From: Monocercomonoides exilis
Taxonomy: Eukaryota; Preaxostyla; Oxymonadida; Polymastigidae
Direction of reading: 5' to 3'
Length of the DNA stretch: 49,126 bases
Assembly (NCBI GenBank): GCA_001643675.2
Contig: LSRY02000081.1
Span: forward strand, 1-49,126
Part shown: positions 1 to 10,480 of the stretch, one piece after another
How the letters are laid out: every line of letters begins with the position of its first letter
Position numbering within the stretch: position 1 is the first letter of the stretch
Notes under the pieces: model-generated
What the model was told of the DNA's origin: nothing
The model's input: the letters and a program-made list of their open reading frames with translations, nothing else
Databases searched by the model: none
Program-made: the position numbers and the translations under genes

Positions 1-949
1 TGTTTTCTGTTTGAAAAGTTTATGAATTGAATTGGATGGAAACGAATGACGTTTATGATGTAATTTCTTTGTTTTTCTTTTTGTTGAACTCCTTTCTCTT
101 CTTGTTGGAGTACTGATTGGAGCATCAACAGCTTGAGAAGAGGAGGAATTTGAAGATGGAGAATTTTTTTCTGAAATGGGATTAGATTTTTTATTTTGTT
201 GGGACGATGTTGAAGAGGAAGAAGATTGTTTTTTATTTGAAGAAGAATTTTCTGTAATAATTTCTTCATCCCACGCTGCTTCGTCTATAAATCTTGTGTA
301 ATCTGGCTCAGCTCGCTGCTTTTCTTTGCTGACTGAAGCGAAGTTGAGGCTTCAGTCGAATGGGCTAACATCCAGTTATTGCCCTTTTCCCAGTCCTGTT
401 CATTTAAGCCTAAAATAAACACAGAAAATAATTATAAAAAATATTAATAAATTCAAACCACTTTTGCAAGAAGGAAGATGAGGTCTTTGAGGCTGGATAA
501 TGAAGCCTTGGTTTTCTTCAGCGTTTGCTTCGCGTAAGTGAATTTTCCTCTGTGACATCATATCCATAGTCCTGTAAATCGGATAATGATGTGTTGCATG
601 ACAGTGCTTGTAGCATTGTTGTCTGAGTGTTCAATGGAGCGTTGTTGCACACCACAGACAGGTCTTCCAGCAGCTTAATGTGATATTCTATTTCAAAAAA
701 ATAAATAATAAACAAAAATAAGAAAATGACAAGGATGACAGTTCATAAATTTTTCAATATAAAACTTGAAAAATAAAAATCAAACCGTTCAAAGACTTCA
801 GTAAATCGTTAATAACAGAAGATGATTGTCTATAGTTGTAAAAAGATAGATGAGCAATGAATCAACGTCATCTCCACCCATTCGTTTTATTTCGTTCCAA
901 AGAGTTTTGGATCTTGAATTAAGAGTTGATTGAGGTTTTGAAAAGACAT
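1..949 (-). CDS. USP-family protein, N-terminal part (USP gene 1), runs off the window
   Basis: Closest relative is the + strand gene at 27872. Both share an N-terminal region beginning MSF, a GGDDVDSLL-type segment, a second block with DYG(Y/F)D(V/I)TE, and a third block beginning LNEQDWEKGNNWML. The USP catalytic domain itself would lie beyond base 1, so a protease role is inferred from the relative. The start is the ATG at 949, the position equivalent to the ATG of the relative. Three exons are supported by matching intron sites (688-785 and 410-458). Downstream is a Ser/Lys-rich stretch. The frame breaks at least four times relative to the relative, each repaired by one base in a short run (for example the T4 runs at 543-546 and 512-515, seen on the + strand). 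These are sequencing errors or decay. Confidence 0.7.
410..458 (-). other. Intron 2 of USP gene 1 (49 nt)
   Basis: Donor GTTTG, acceptor TTTTAG on the minus strand. It splits a Gly codon before LNEQDW, exactly as intron 2 of the gene at 27872 does. Confidence 0.75.
688..785 (-). other. Intron 1 of USP gene 1 (98 nt)
   Basis: On the minus strand the donor is GTTTG and the acceptor is AAATAG. Removing it joins LKSLN to EYHIKLLEDL, which matches the same junction in the gene at 27872, where an intron sits at the identical position and phase. Confidence 0.75.
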
Positions 950-1755
950 TTTTATTTTGAATGTAATTTAATTATGGTTTGATGATATTGGAAATTGATA
1001 TGCTGTTGTTTTAATAAATAATACTTTTTATAATTTTTTTTTGGTTTTGTATTTATTTATAGAAAAATTGACAAATAAAATATTCAAAGAGCTTCCAAAA
1101 TGAATTATTATTATTCAAAATTATCCTTCTAAAATTTGCTTACAAGTCAAAACTGACATGAATCTTATTTCGTTTTCCACATCATTTGAGAATGAAAATA
1201 TCAAACAATGAAAATAAATATAAATTTTTTAAAATTGTTAAAAATATCATTTATAAAACAAAAAACAGCATTTCTGTCTCAATCAAAATTTAATGAACAT
1301 AATTGTTATTTTTGTGTTTATATTAAAAATGACTTAAATCAAAATAGGATTTTTTTATAATTATTGTTTTTGGTAAATGATAAGTTTTTGCAAAAAAATT
1401 TTATTTCAATAGTGACAAATAATAAACAATGAAAATTTATTGCATCGATTGAAATTTATAAAATAAGATTGTTTTTAAAAAAATGTTTCTGATAATATTC
1501 ATTCTGAAAATTGTTCGATTTGATCTTATTGATCAATGAAAGATTTTAATTACACGGGAATTTGCAGAAATCGTTTTGCGTATATTTATCTCTTCTTTAT
1601 ATCATTTATTCCATTTAAAACTAAAAATTAATCAATTCTGCAAATTCCCGATCAACGAAAAATTAAAATTCGAAATGGGTTTATGGAAAAATTTAAAAAT
1701 TTGATTTTTCTGAAAAGGAACTTTGTTTTTTGAAAGCAAAATTCAAATGTGATTC
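950..1755. other. AT-rich intergenic stretch
   Basis: No convincing coding sequence. The only structure I see is the GATC-bounded inverted repeat at 1531-1653, listed separately. Promoters of the flanking genes should lie here but no motif is recognisable. Confidence 0.6.
1531..1653. repeat. GATC-bounded inverted repeat (15-bp perfect arms)
   Basis: CGGGAATTTGCAGAA (1555-1569) is repeated as its exact reverse complement at 1636-1650, and the 123-bp segment begins and ends with GATC. It resembles in size and GATC borders the ~131-bp modules at 16940, 21017, 27282 and elsewhere, but its internal sequence is different. It could be a small hairpin element or a protein-binding site. Confidence 0.45.
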
Positions 1756-2577
1756 ATGTCTTCTTTTATGCTTCTTCTTCCTCGTTGTTTTCAAGTATAC
1801 TGTTCTTCATTTCCACCACAAAATTGGAATAAAAGCATTCATCATTTTAAACCTCTTAATTATCATAATTGTTATTACACCTACAATTATGACATCCTTC
1901 GTTTCCTTATCTTTCTTTCTTCTTCGCAAATTCCTTCTGCTCCGCAACACTCATCTCTTTCGACAAGCAAACACAAATTATCTTCTTTTCCATCATCTTC
2001 GCCTGCGCTATTATCTTCCCCGAATCCACTCATTCGTTGAATGATCGAGACGATGCTGCTTTCTCCTTCCTCTTCCTTCTCCTTCCCCTTCTCCACCACC
2101 TATCTTTCAACCAATCCCTTCTCCTCGTCATTCCCATCCATTACCACCACCTCTCATCTCCTTCAGCTTCTGGCAGATCTGATGCTTTCTTCTCAATCTG
2201 GCCAGCTCTTCTTCAGCATAGCCATGTTTGTGAAAGAAGTGTTGAGGGAAATGTGGATGAGAAGAGTGGTGAAGAGGATATTAAGGAGAAGATGGAAAGA
2301 GGGAGAAGGGAGGGAAGAGAGAGGAAGAGGAAGTTGGATGAAGAAAGAAGAGGAAATAATATGGAAGGAGGGCTGTATGGTGTTTGAATAGAAGAAGAAA
2401 ATGAAGCTGAAGAGGATAATATGAGATTGGATGAAGGAAAAAGAGAAGAAGAATAAAAAGAATGAAAGATGAGAAGAGAAGAGAAAATCAAGGAAGAAGA
2501 AAAAGAAGAATCCAAAAGAAGTGAAGAAGAAAGGATTTGAAAAAGAGAGCAGTAGATAGAGAATGAAGGAACGAAGA
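1756..2577 (+). other. Low-complexity, probably coding upstream part of the ARM/coiled-coil gene
   Basis: The first part reads as Ser/Pro/Leu-rich sequence and the second part (about 2230-2570) as Glu/Lys/Arg-rich sequence on the + strand. In-frame TGA at 2038 and several frame changes prevent a single model. The region leads directly into the ARM-like sequence at about 2578, so it is probably the N-terminal region of the same gene. Long hydrophobic frames on the minus strand are the mirror image of the Glu/Lys codons and are not believed. Confidence 0.35.
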
Positions 2578-3480
2578 GCGATGAGATGCCCACAGAAAAG
2601 GCAGTCATCGAGTATTGTATGCAAGTACTCACCAACATCGCGAGAATTCGAATAATAACAAATTCTACATTGATCCTGTGCTCCTTGGGCTGGTTGTGGA
2701 ATTGATGAGGTTTGCCTCATCTATTTTTCTTTCTATTTATTTGATCAATTTAATTATATTCTTTTTGAACTTTCATTTACATATTCTTCAAATATTAATT
2801 ATAATATGAATGACATTTCAAATGAAATGATCATCCCCTTCATTCAAAGTGATTCTGTGTCTGTTCTGCGAGTGATGGCGTTCCGCTTCTTTGTGAACTT
2901 CTCGTGCGGCAGCGAAGAAGACATCCAGGGTCTTCTGCTGCAGCCCTCTTTCTTCGACGTCTTCGCCTCCTACCTGTCCTCCTCCTCGTCCTGTCTGCGC
3001 CACGAGGCAGCGCTCGCCTGCAACATCAGCGCCGGCACCTCCTCCCAGGCATGCACCCTCCTCCGGCCGAGGTGTCTTCGCCCTCTGCCACATCGCCCAG
3101 GCAGACACACACAGCGCCCAGTGCCACGCGCTGAGGGCACTGAGGAACGTGGGGCTGCTGGGGAAGGAGGCTGCGGGGGTGATTGTGGAGGCAGGATGTA
3201 TCGAGTGACGCAGATTTTGAAGAGAGGGAGGCATCGGAGTGTGGTGTGCGAGGCGATGGATCTGCTGTGGGTGCTGCTGGGGCAGTGTGAAAAGAAGGAT
3301 AATGAAGAAGAGGAAGAAAAAGGAAAAGAAGAAGAAGGACGAGAAGAAGAAGAAGTCAGAGGAAGAGAAGGAAGAGGGATTGCTGATCGGGGAGAGTATG
3401 TGAAGAAAAGAGGAAGAGGAGGAGGAGGAGGAAGAAGAAGAAGAAGAAGCATAAGAAGATAATGTTAATGAAGAAGGATC
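2578..3480 (+). CDS. ARM/HEAT-like repeat protein, central part
   Basis: Helical repeat sequence with the texture of armadillo repeats. The pieces are AVIEYCMQVLTNIAR (about 2600-2650), IDPVLLGLVVELM before an intron, then SVSVLRVMAFRFFVNFSCG and LRHEAALACNISA. After a frame change it continues GVFALCHIAQAD and QCHALRALRNVGLLGKEAAG, then VVCEAMDLLWVLLGQC. A long Glu-rich tail follows. A typical role would be a protein-protein scaffold, but I do not recognise the family. The DNA is clearly GC-richer than the USP genes. The Glu-rich frame continues through TAA at 3452 into the coiled-coil sequence, so this and the next entry may be one gene. An in-frame TGA near 3404 argues against that or is an error. 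Confidence 0.5.
2710..2849 (+). other. Probable intron (140 nt) in the ARM-like gene
   Basis: An AT-rich insert in GC-rich coding sequence, with donor GTTTGC and acceptor TCAAAG. Removal joins VVELM to SDSVSVLRVMAF in frame and removes an in-frame TGA. The donor matches the GTTTG pattern of the other introns in the window. Confidence 0.6.
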
Positions 3481-5240
3481 CACAATATTTGTCTTTGGAG
3501 GGCATAAAGGTGATAAAAATTGGCTTCGCTACTGTTTGAGAGAAAGTAATAGAATGTTGGGTATTTCTTTTTCATTTTGTTTGCTTGTTGGTTTGTTGAG
3601 AGAAAAAAAGAAAGAAAAAGAAATGAAAGAGAAAGAGGAAGAGCTGGACGAGTTGAAAGAAGCGATGGATGATGAAAGAGACAGGAAAAACGGTTTGCAT
3701 TTCTTTTGATGAACACGTAGATTGCAATGAGAAGCTACAAAGCTAAAGCGATGGTAATGAGGAGTGGAAGCGGTATCACAGAGAATTCAATGAGAAGGAG
3801 AAATTGCTGAGCAAAGCAAAAGAACTGATCTGGAGGCGCCGAATGTCCAGCAGCTGGAGTGTTATGCGGGGCGCGTTTCTCGAACAGCAGCAGCAGGAGA
3901 ACAGGGCAGCCGAGATGTGGAAGTTGAAAAGAGTTAAGTCTCTGTTCTGCCAGTGGAGGAGGAGCATTCAGGAGCGAAAGGATAGAAAAACGCACAACAT
4001 GCAAATTGTGGCGCTTTAGCAGCGGCTGGCGGACATCCGGCTGGTGCGTTGGGTGTTCTTTGCGTGGCATTCCGCACACAAAGAGGAGCGAGGTGTGCTT
4101 GCGGTGGAAGGCAGCAGAGCAGAAGAAAGAGAGGCTGGCACCACGCAACTTCTTTTTCCGGTCGCGTGTTTCGTATCTGGAGAAAGAAAAGACTCGCGCT
4201 GAAGGGATCAAAGAAGAGCTGTCGCGGCTGACGTCGGCGATGGCGGAGGTGAACATTGCAGCGTCACCCAGAAGCCAAAGCACGAATGCCCAGGAGCCTT
4301 TCGCTGGGGTACCATTTGCAGAGGAGAAGGGAAGCAGCTGGATGCTGAGCCACTTGCGGAGGAGGATACGATTCACTCCGGACATTCACTGCGAATAACA
4401 CAGTGAGAACGAACATGCCTCAGAGCGCTTCTCACCCCACAACACTGCAAACTCCCTCCGCTTCGCCCAGTTTTGCTGCAGCTCAGACGCTGTCGCTGTT
4501 CCAGCAGCAGAGCTGCAACAGCGCTCTTGTCGACCAGATACGCAGCCTGGCCGCAGAAAATGCGTCTCTTATTCTGTTGCTGAAGGAATGCGATGAGCAC
4601 ATAGCAGATCTTGATAGGGCGCTGGCAGAGGTGCTGGTGAAGCAGGAGTCGCTGCAGGCACAGGCTGCTGAAGCGAAGGCAGATATCAAGCGCTTCGAGC
4701 AGATCAAAACAGAACTGGAAGAGCAAGCGGCGTCGCTTATGTCGAGCCAGTCGGAGGAGCAAGTGGAATGGCTGATGGCGAAGCAGAAGGTGGAGAAAGA
4801 AGTGGAGGAGCTTAGAGAAAAAGCAGAGCAGGCAGAAGAATTGAAGCTGAAAGCGTAAGAAAGAGAGGCGCAGTTGAGTGAAGCGAGAGACAAAGATGCC
4901 GTTGAGACAGCACAGCGGATGAAGGAGACGACAGAACTGGCAGCGCAGCAGAGGGTGATGTTGCAGGAGAAAGAGGCGCAGGATGCTGAGCTGAAAAGGG
5001 AGAAAGAAGAGCTGGAAAAATTGCTGGAAGACAAAGACACGACAGTGCGTGCGACGATCGAAGGGACGAAGGAGCATGAAGAGCAGATGCCTGCATTCCG
5101 AAGCAAGATTGAGAAGCTGAACGAGGCGAATGCGGAGCTGAAGCGCCGGATTTCGGATGCAGTAGATCTGAATGCGGAGAAGGAGCGATGCTGCTGCAGC
5201 TGAACTACGAAGTAGAGCTGCTGCGGAAAAAGAGAGTCTG
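3425..5240 (+). CDS. Coiled-coil protein with Sfi1-like Trp-Arg segments
   Basis: Starts in a Glu-rich tract, then IFVFGGHKGDKNWLRYCLRE, then a charged stretch, then aromatic/basic segments (KELIWRRRMSSSWSVM, LFCQWRRSIQERK, VRWVFFAWHSAHKEE). These recall Sfi1/centrin-binding or other cytoskeletal repeat proteins, though the family is not certain. From about 4430 to 5230 it is a long heptad coiled coil ending LLRKKRV and TGA (5238-5240). TAA at 3452, 3744 and 4856 and TAG at 4017 fall in frame where Gln fits, for example VALQQRLADIR. Two introns are proposed (3561-3602, 3693-3720). Frame changes occur near 4140, 4400 and 5180. Likely structural or cytoskeletal. The minus-strand Leu/Ser frames here are shadows. 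Confidence 0.6.
3561..3602 (+). other. Possible intron (42 nt)
   Basis: A T-rich, hydrophobic interruption (GTATTTC...GAGAG) between SNRML and a Lys/Glu-rich coiled coil. Removal keeps the frame. The donor is not the usual GTTTG, so this is tentative. Confidence 0.35.
3693..3720 (+). other. Very short intron (28 nt)
   Basis: GTTTGCAT...CACGTAG. Without removal the frame stops at TGA. With removal DDERDRKN joins CNEKLQSQSDGNEEW in one open frame that continues for over 130 codons. The donor matches the other introns. Confidence 0.65.
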
Positions 5241-5309
5241 AAAGTGGAGAAGTTCATTTCTTCTGTTGCCTCGCATGCGCGTGTGGCGTCGGTGAAGCAG
5301 GACAGAAAG

Positions 5310-7602
5310 ATGGAAGAACAAGAAAACAGAGAGGAAGAGAACAAGACAGAAGAAGTTGAGGGAGCAAACATGAAAACGAATGATCAGAACATCAGTGGAG
5401 ACGAAATGGAAGCAGAAGCAATCAACCCACAGCAGCAGTCGTCATCAACCAATTTGGCATCTTCTCTGCTTAATCCACTTTCAACTGTTAATTTAGCAAC
5501 AACTTCTTCCTCATCAACACTGTCATCTTCATTATCATCTTCATCATTGTCATCATCATCTTCTTTTTCTTCTGACTTTGAGGAATCCTCTTCATACGCA
5601 GCCTCTGTATCCAGCGATAATCTGTCAAAAAGCGCAGCCGGTAGTCCAGAGACCGAACAGAGCTCGTCTTCGAGTGTACTGACGTCAGAGCCAGACTCCA
5701 TCAACATGTTCCGCTTTGCGATCGGAGGTTCTCTCTTCTGTGCAGCTGCGGGCGGATCAGCGAGACGGAGGCAGTGCTGCGTTCAGTGGTGTTCCCTACG
5801 GCTGTGGTTGAGGCGGAGTAGGAAGCGGGGTAAGCGCAGAGTATGTTGTGGATCCGCAACTTCCCGCTGGCACAGGAGAGCGGGATGTGCGGCAGCTGTT
5901 TGGGGAGCTTGGGCAGCCGGATTATGTGGCAGTGAACCAGAAGAAGTGATATGCGTTTGTGGCGTTCTTCACGACAGAGGAGGCAGTCTGTGCAAAGCTG
6001 ACAGTGGAGGCAGCACTGAAGGAGATGAAGGAGATAAAAGGATATAAGGAAAAGGAAAAGGAAGAGATAGGGAAGGTGAAGAGAAGGAAAAGGTGATTGA
6101 AAAAGGCAAACAAGAAATAGAAAAACAGTGCTGTATGCATATTGGATATGCGAAAAAGACTATTCCATTGTATCACCATAGTAACAACTCAGCAAGAAAA
6201 AGAAGAAAATGAACAAAGTCAAAAATGAGGAAAAGGATGAAAAGGAAGACAACCATAATCACACAATGAAAGAAGGGATCTTTTCATTGAATCAGAACAA
6301 GAACGCTATTTTTCCTACAGCTCCTCTTGAAAATGTTGATTTGGAACATGTGATTGAAAAGATGGCGATGTATGTTGTGGTGAAAGGAAAAGGATTTGAA
6401 ACAAAGATGCGGGAAGAGAAGAAGCAGTTCCCGTTGTTCAGTTTCCTGCGTGAAGGTGGAGAAGGGAACGAGTACTACAAATGGCGTGTTTTCTGTGCAC
6501 TGAACGGGATTTCGGAGGAAGAAAGCGACAAAAGAGTGATCCGATATGCACAGGGGAAGAGATGGGATGTTCCTGAGTGCTTCCTCGGAGCCAGACACCC
6601 AATAATAAGCAAAATTGTTCGTCCAGATGAAGAGGAAGAAAAATGTGCTGATGGAAAGGAAGAGGCAGAAAAGGGAATAAGAACACAAAATGATGGTGAT
6701 TGCAATCGAAAACAGTCGAATTTGAAGATTGGTGATTCATCATCTTTATCAAAGTCTTCTTCTTCTTCTTCTCTTTCTTCTTCTCTTTCTTCTTCTTCTG
6801 CTGCTACTCCTTCTGCGCATTCATCACATCTAACCACATTTTCACCTCTTTCTCAGTCTCAGTCATCTCACACATCACAATTACTTCAATCTCCTTCCAA
6901 TTCAACCCCAACTGCACCAAACATTTCTTCCTCTTCCTCTTCTTCTTCCACAGCACCCCTTCCTCCATCTCCACTTCAAACTCCTCTTCTTCACCTTCAT
7001 CTCGTCCCCGTGTCCCTCCTCGTGTTTCCATGAAGTCTCAATCATCGTCTGCCATCACTCACTCTGCTGCTTCTTCTGCTTCTTCTTCTCAAATTGCCAA
7101 GGAGGCAGCAGCTGCTAAGCATCCCTTGCAGACAAGCCAGAGCTTCTCATACATCTCTTCATCTCAACTGAGCAGAGGAAACAATTCCACTCAAGCACAA
7201 TCACCACTTCATGAAACTGTCAAACAACCTTCTCCTTCTGTATCTCCTTCACCTTCGCATTCACCCTCTCCTTCATCCTCTCCTTCTTCTTCTCCTTCTC
7301 AGTCATCGCCATCTCCATCACCCTTGTTGCAGTCTGCCCAACCTCAACTTCAACCATCTTCTTCTTATTCCTCCTCATCTTCCCCTCTTCCCTCTTCTTC
7401 TTTTTTCTCTTCATAGATAAACAACAAAAAATTGCCATTTTTATTTCATTCAACTTTCGTCAAATTCAGTTCCAATCTTCTTCTTTTATTTTCTTTTCGG
7501 AAGCACAAAACGTATGTTTATTTTATCACAGAATATTAGCAGAAATTATATAGCATAGCAAGCGATGTTATTTGTCATTTTGTTAAAAATTTAATTTTAT
7601 GA
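5310..7602 (+). CDS. U2SURP/SR140-like splicing factor: RRM plus SURP domain
   Basis: Start chosen at MEEQENREEE (5310). A Ser-rich N-terminus is followed by an RRM at about 5800-6030, with RNP2-like LWIRNFPLA, then ERDVRQLFGELG and RNP1-like YAFVAFF. A SURP domain at about 6330-6510 contains FPLFSFLREGGEGNEYYKW, followed by the spacer and (K)RWDVP element that in U2SURP follows SURP. U2SURP proteins sit in the U2 snRNP and act in branch-site recognition; this role is family knowledge. The C-terminal part is Ser/Pro-rich; no CID domain is visible. TAG at 7414 ends the frame under the standard code, TGA at 7600-7602 under the code used here. Oddities: frame changes inside the RRM, and TGA (5947) where RNP1 should have Gly. 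Confidence 0.7.
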
Positions 7603-7721
7603 AGAAATGTGATATTTATTAAATTACTATTGTTTTAATTTATTTCAGGTGTTTTTTTTTCTGAAAAGAATGAATTTACCATTATAATTGTTCTTACAAA
7701 TATTTTTTAATATAATTTTTC
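7603..7721. other. Intergenic, AT-rich
   Basis: Short AT-rich spacer before the ATG at 7722. No recognisable signal. Confidence 0.5.
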
Positions 7722-9172
7722 ATGTTTAGCACTTCCAAAGTGCATTATAGTTTCGACAGAAAAGTAATTAAACGTGAAGTCGCTCATATTTCAGGCATAT
7801 TTAAAATGCCATATGAAAGAGCTTTGTACATTCTTCGAGCTTTTATGCTTGAAGACTCTTTCGGATCGCAGCCAACGATTTTATCAAATCGTGTTTACGT
7901 TTGTATATTTTTAATTTGCTTTTTTATGTTTATTTTAATTATTAATTTTTGTTTTTTAATTTTTAAAACAACAATTTATATTTTCACATAAAAATAATAA
8001 CAACATGTTTATCAACAAGCGACTGTTATTCAAAAGTCAGTGATGTGCAACATTTAGCAAATTCTGCTCTTTTTTACCTCTCGTTAACTCCTCACAACAA
8101 GCACAGACACAATCTTCTCTTCAGCAGTTACAGCAACAACAGCAGCAGCAGCCACAACAACAACAGCAGCAGCAGCAGCCACAACAACAACAGCAGCAGC
8201 AGCCACAACAACAACAGACTATTCCAATGTCTTCTGCGCAGTCACCTTTTCAGACTCAACCTCAATATAAACCTCAACCTCAAAATCAAAATCAACCTCA
8301 ATCTCTTCTTCATCCGCAGCAACAGCAACAAACTTCTATTTATGACTTCACAAAAATCAATACAGAAAAGGACGAAAAAGTTCATCCACAAATTCACATC
8401 ATTTCGATAAATTTTGTATTTATTTTAAAGCTAATTCTTCATTTCAAATAAATACAAAAGAAGCAAAGAAAAACACAAAACATTCGACTTTTTCTTCAGT
8501 AATTACAAAACAAACAAAACAACAATATGCTTTATCATCATCTTTTTCTTCATTATCTGCAAAAGAAAATTCAAGATCCTGCGTTGTGATGCTTCTTTCT
8601 TCACAAAGAGGCTTGAAAAATAATGGCAGCGTGTGCTCTTTTCTGCCATTTGTCAATGCATGGCTTCTCTTGATGTTAAATTTATAGACATTTCGAAAAT
8701 GAACAGTGTGCAAAAACATTCATGCAGCTGTTTCATCTTCTTCGAATCTCTTCGTTAAATTTTAATGTGTGGGATGGAGGTCAGATTAATAAATTTTACG
8801 ACATTTATCTTGGAGGAAAGAATCAGCCAAAAGAACTGTCTGCTGTTTTTAAAATAAAGTTCTTTCCAAAAATTGTAATGAAATAAATGATATGTTTGCC
8901 ATCATTTCACCAAATGTTGAAATGTGTGTTCATTGTCATGATCGCTCCATTTCAAGAATGAGCCATAAGTTTTTTGTTACAATTAGAGGATCAGATGTTG
9001 TTTCTGGTCTTCAAGATTTAATAACTTGTAATTTTTTTAGTTGAGAAGAGAGAAGGAGAGTGTGTATCATGTCACAAAGATAGACAATTTTTGAAATATG
9101 TTCGTTTTTGTATTTTCCTAAAGTGTTTAGTGTTTTATTCAACGTTGGTGATTTTTTTCTGTAATTGCTCCT
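7722..9172 (+). pseudogene. USP-family gene 2, C-terminally truncated
   Basis: N-terminus MFSTSK...FKMPYERALYILRAFM matches the first exon of USP gene 3 (MFNIGR...NMPYDRALLVF). A Gln-rich linker follows (CAG/CAA repeats, 8115-8218). At about 8580-8660 the Cys box is recognisable as QRGLKNNGSVCSFLPF, aligned with KRGLVNTGSVCSLSSV of gene 3. Later segments MCVHC, FVTIRGSDVVSGLQDL and CVSCHKDRQF give the zinc-ribbon cysteines. The His box is absent: homology ends near 9170, just before a repeated motif at 9194. Frame changes are frequent. An intron beginning near 7891-7899 is likely. It probably cannot be an active protease. Confidence 0.6.
8115..8218 (+). repeat. CAG/CAA repeat coding poly-Gln
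   Basis: Nearly pure CAG/CAA codons interrupted by CCA, giving Gln runs in the linker of USP gene 2. The mixture of both codons suggests selection for Gln rather than simple slippage. Confidence 0.85.
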
Positions 9173-9585
9173 CCTCTTTCTATTCATTTGGGTGATTTTT
9201 TTGATATCATAAAAAAGATCAAAAATCGAAAAAATAAAATTTATAGAGGTATTTATTGATCAATAAATTAAATTGATTTATTTCAAGTATTAAGCTTTTA
9301 TTTCTGTAATATGTATTTGTTTTATTATTATATGCAAAAAACATACCTTTTTAATGTTTTTGGTGAAAAAGAATTTTTGATCAAGTTTTATAAAAAATTG
9401 AAAAATCAATCTTTAAAAGGAAAATAGATATTTCATAATTGGCAAAACAAAATATTGCAAAGAAAAAGTTTACAAAGAAGAATTTTAAAGAAAAAAAGAA
9501 ACAAAATTGTTAATTTTTATTGATCAAAAATGTTAATTTTTCTTTTTTTTCCCCTACCTTTGTATAGCCAACAAATCTCCATTCC
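9173..9585. other. AT-rich stretch with a repeated terminal motif
   Basis: No gene. At 9194-9232 it holds GGTGATTTTTTTGATATCAT followed by GATCAAAAA, the reverse complement of the motif ending each tail at 39767, 39960, 40965 and (one mismatch) 48143. Confidence 0.6.
9194..9232 (-). repeat. Interspersed motif ATGATATCAAAAAAATCACC (inverted copy)
   Basis: Opposite orientation to the copies at about 39744, 39938, 40944 and 48121. It could be the end of an old element or a conserved regulatory site. It lies where homology of USP gene 2 stops. Confidence 0.6.
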
Positions 9586-9589
9586 TTTT

Positions 9590-9976
9590 ATTCGATTCAT
9601 CGGATTCATCAAACGTTAAACGAAATCGTGGAAAATTAGAAAAGCTGAGTTCAATGGATGGATCCCCCTCATTGCCCAGAACAAAATCGTTGCAAATGGT
9701 GGAACTGATGCTGATGCCTGTGGCAGACCCCAACAGACCCCATGTGCCACCATCGAGTATGCCCTCAACTGCTTCATTTCCCTCCTCCAAGATGCCTCTC
9801 TCACACTCCTCAGCTCAATATTTGTTCCTCTTCAAACACTCACTTTCAGCGCGGTTGACACCACAATCACAGGCGATGATGAAATTTATCTGATTTCTAA
9901 TAATTTCCTTCCATTTATTTTGTATATATTCCATGTAATATCAATATTCATGAACTTTCATCGCATTTTCATTTGA
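9590..9976 (+). pseudogene. Fragment of a beta-helix (pectin-lyase-like) surface protein gene
   Basis: Encodes WIPLIAQNKIVANGGTD, then DACGRPQQTPCATIEYAL, nearly the same as the sequence at 26516-26640. The C-G-x4-6-P-C-x-T motif is typical of the large beta-helix surface proteins of oxymonads as I know them. Only about 100 residues remain, ending at TGA (9974-9976) in AT-rich sequence, so this is a remnant. Confidence 0.65.
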
Positions 9977-10480
9977 GGAATATATCTTTGCTTTTCTTTC
10001 ATAGATCCGAAAATCAGCTCACATAGAAATATTTCTTTTCCGCTTTCTTATCTAATTTCGCTTCTTCATCAAATGCAAATTTCGCTTGTTGCTAAATGGA
10101 ATCATCCGTTTTCCTTTCTTCAATCATATTTGGTAATTTTCTTCAAAAACATTTATTTCCTCAACATTCCGATTTCAACATGCTTGTATCCGATTCACTT
10201 AACTGCCTTTTCCAAATTCTCTTTAAATAAGCCTTTTCCTCTGAATCAATTTCCCTCATCCTTTCATTTCCTGCAATTCACGTGGTTTTGATGTTGTGAA
10301 ATCAATTGAAGGTTATTTTTGGAACTCGTTCATACCAAATATCATTTTTGCCCTGCTCCTTCTGTTTTCTGTGAATTCTTTCAATCTTAAAACGAAATGG
10401 CCAAAATAGAATTTCTTGTAGATTGCATGCCTTTTGATCAGCTTTTCTCGATAGGATTTAGAATCATTTCCGTTGCTGTG
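9977..10480. other. Intergenic, no gene seen
   Basis: AT-rich, with only short random frames on either strand. Confidence 0.55.

Noticed and set aside
2193-2720. Phe/Ser/Leu-rich minus-strand protein
   Set aside because: Shadow of Glu/Lys/Arg codons on the + strand that lead into the ARM-like sequence.
4373-5371. 332-residue Leu/Arg/Cys-rich minus-strand frame
   Set aside because: Opposite a clear heptad coiled coil on the + strand.
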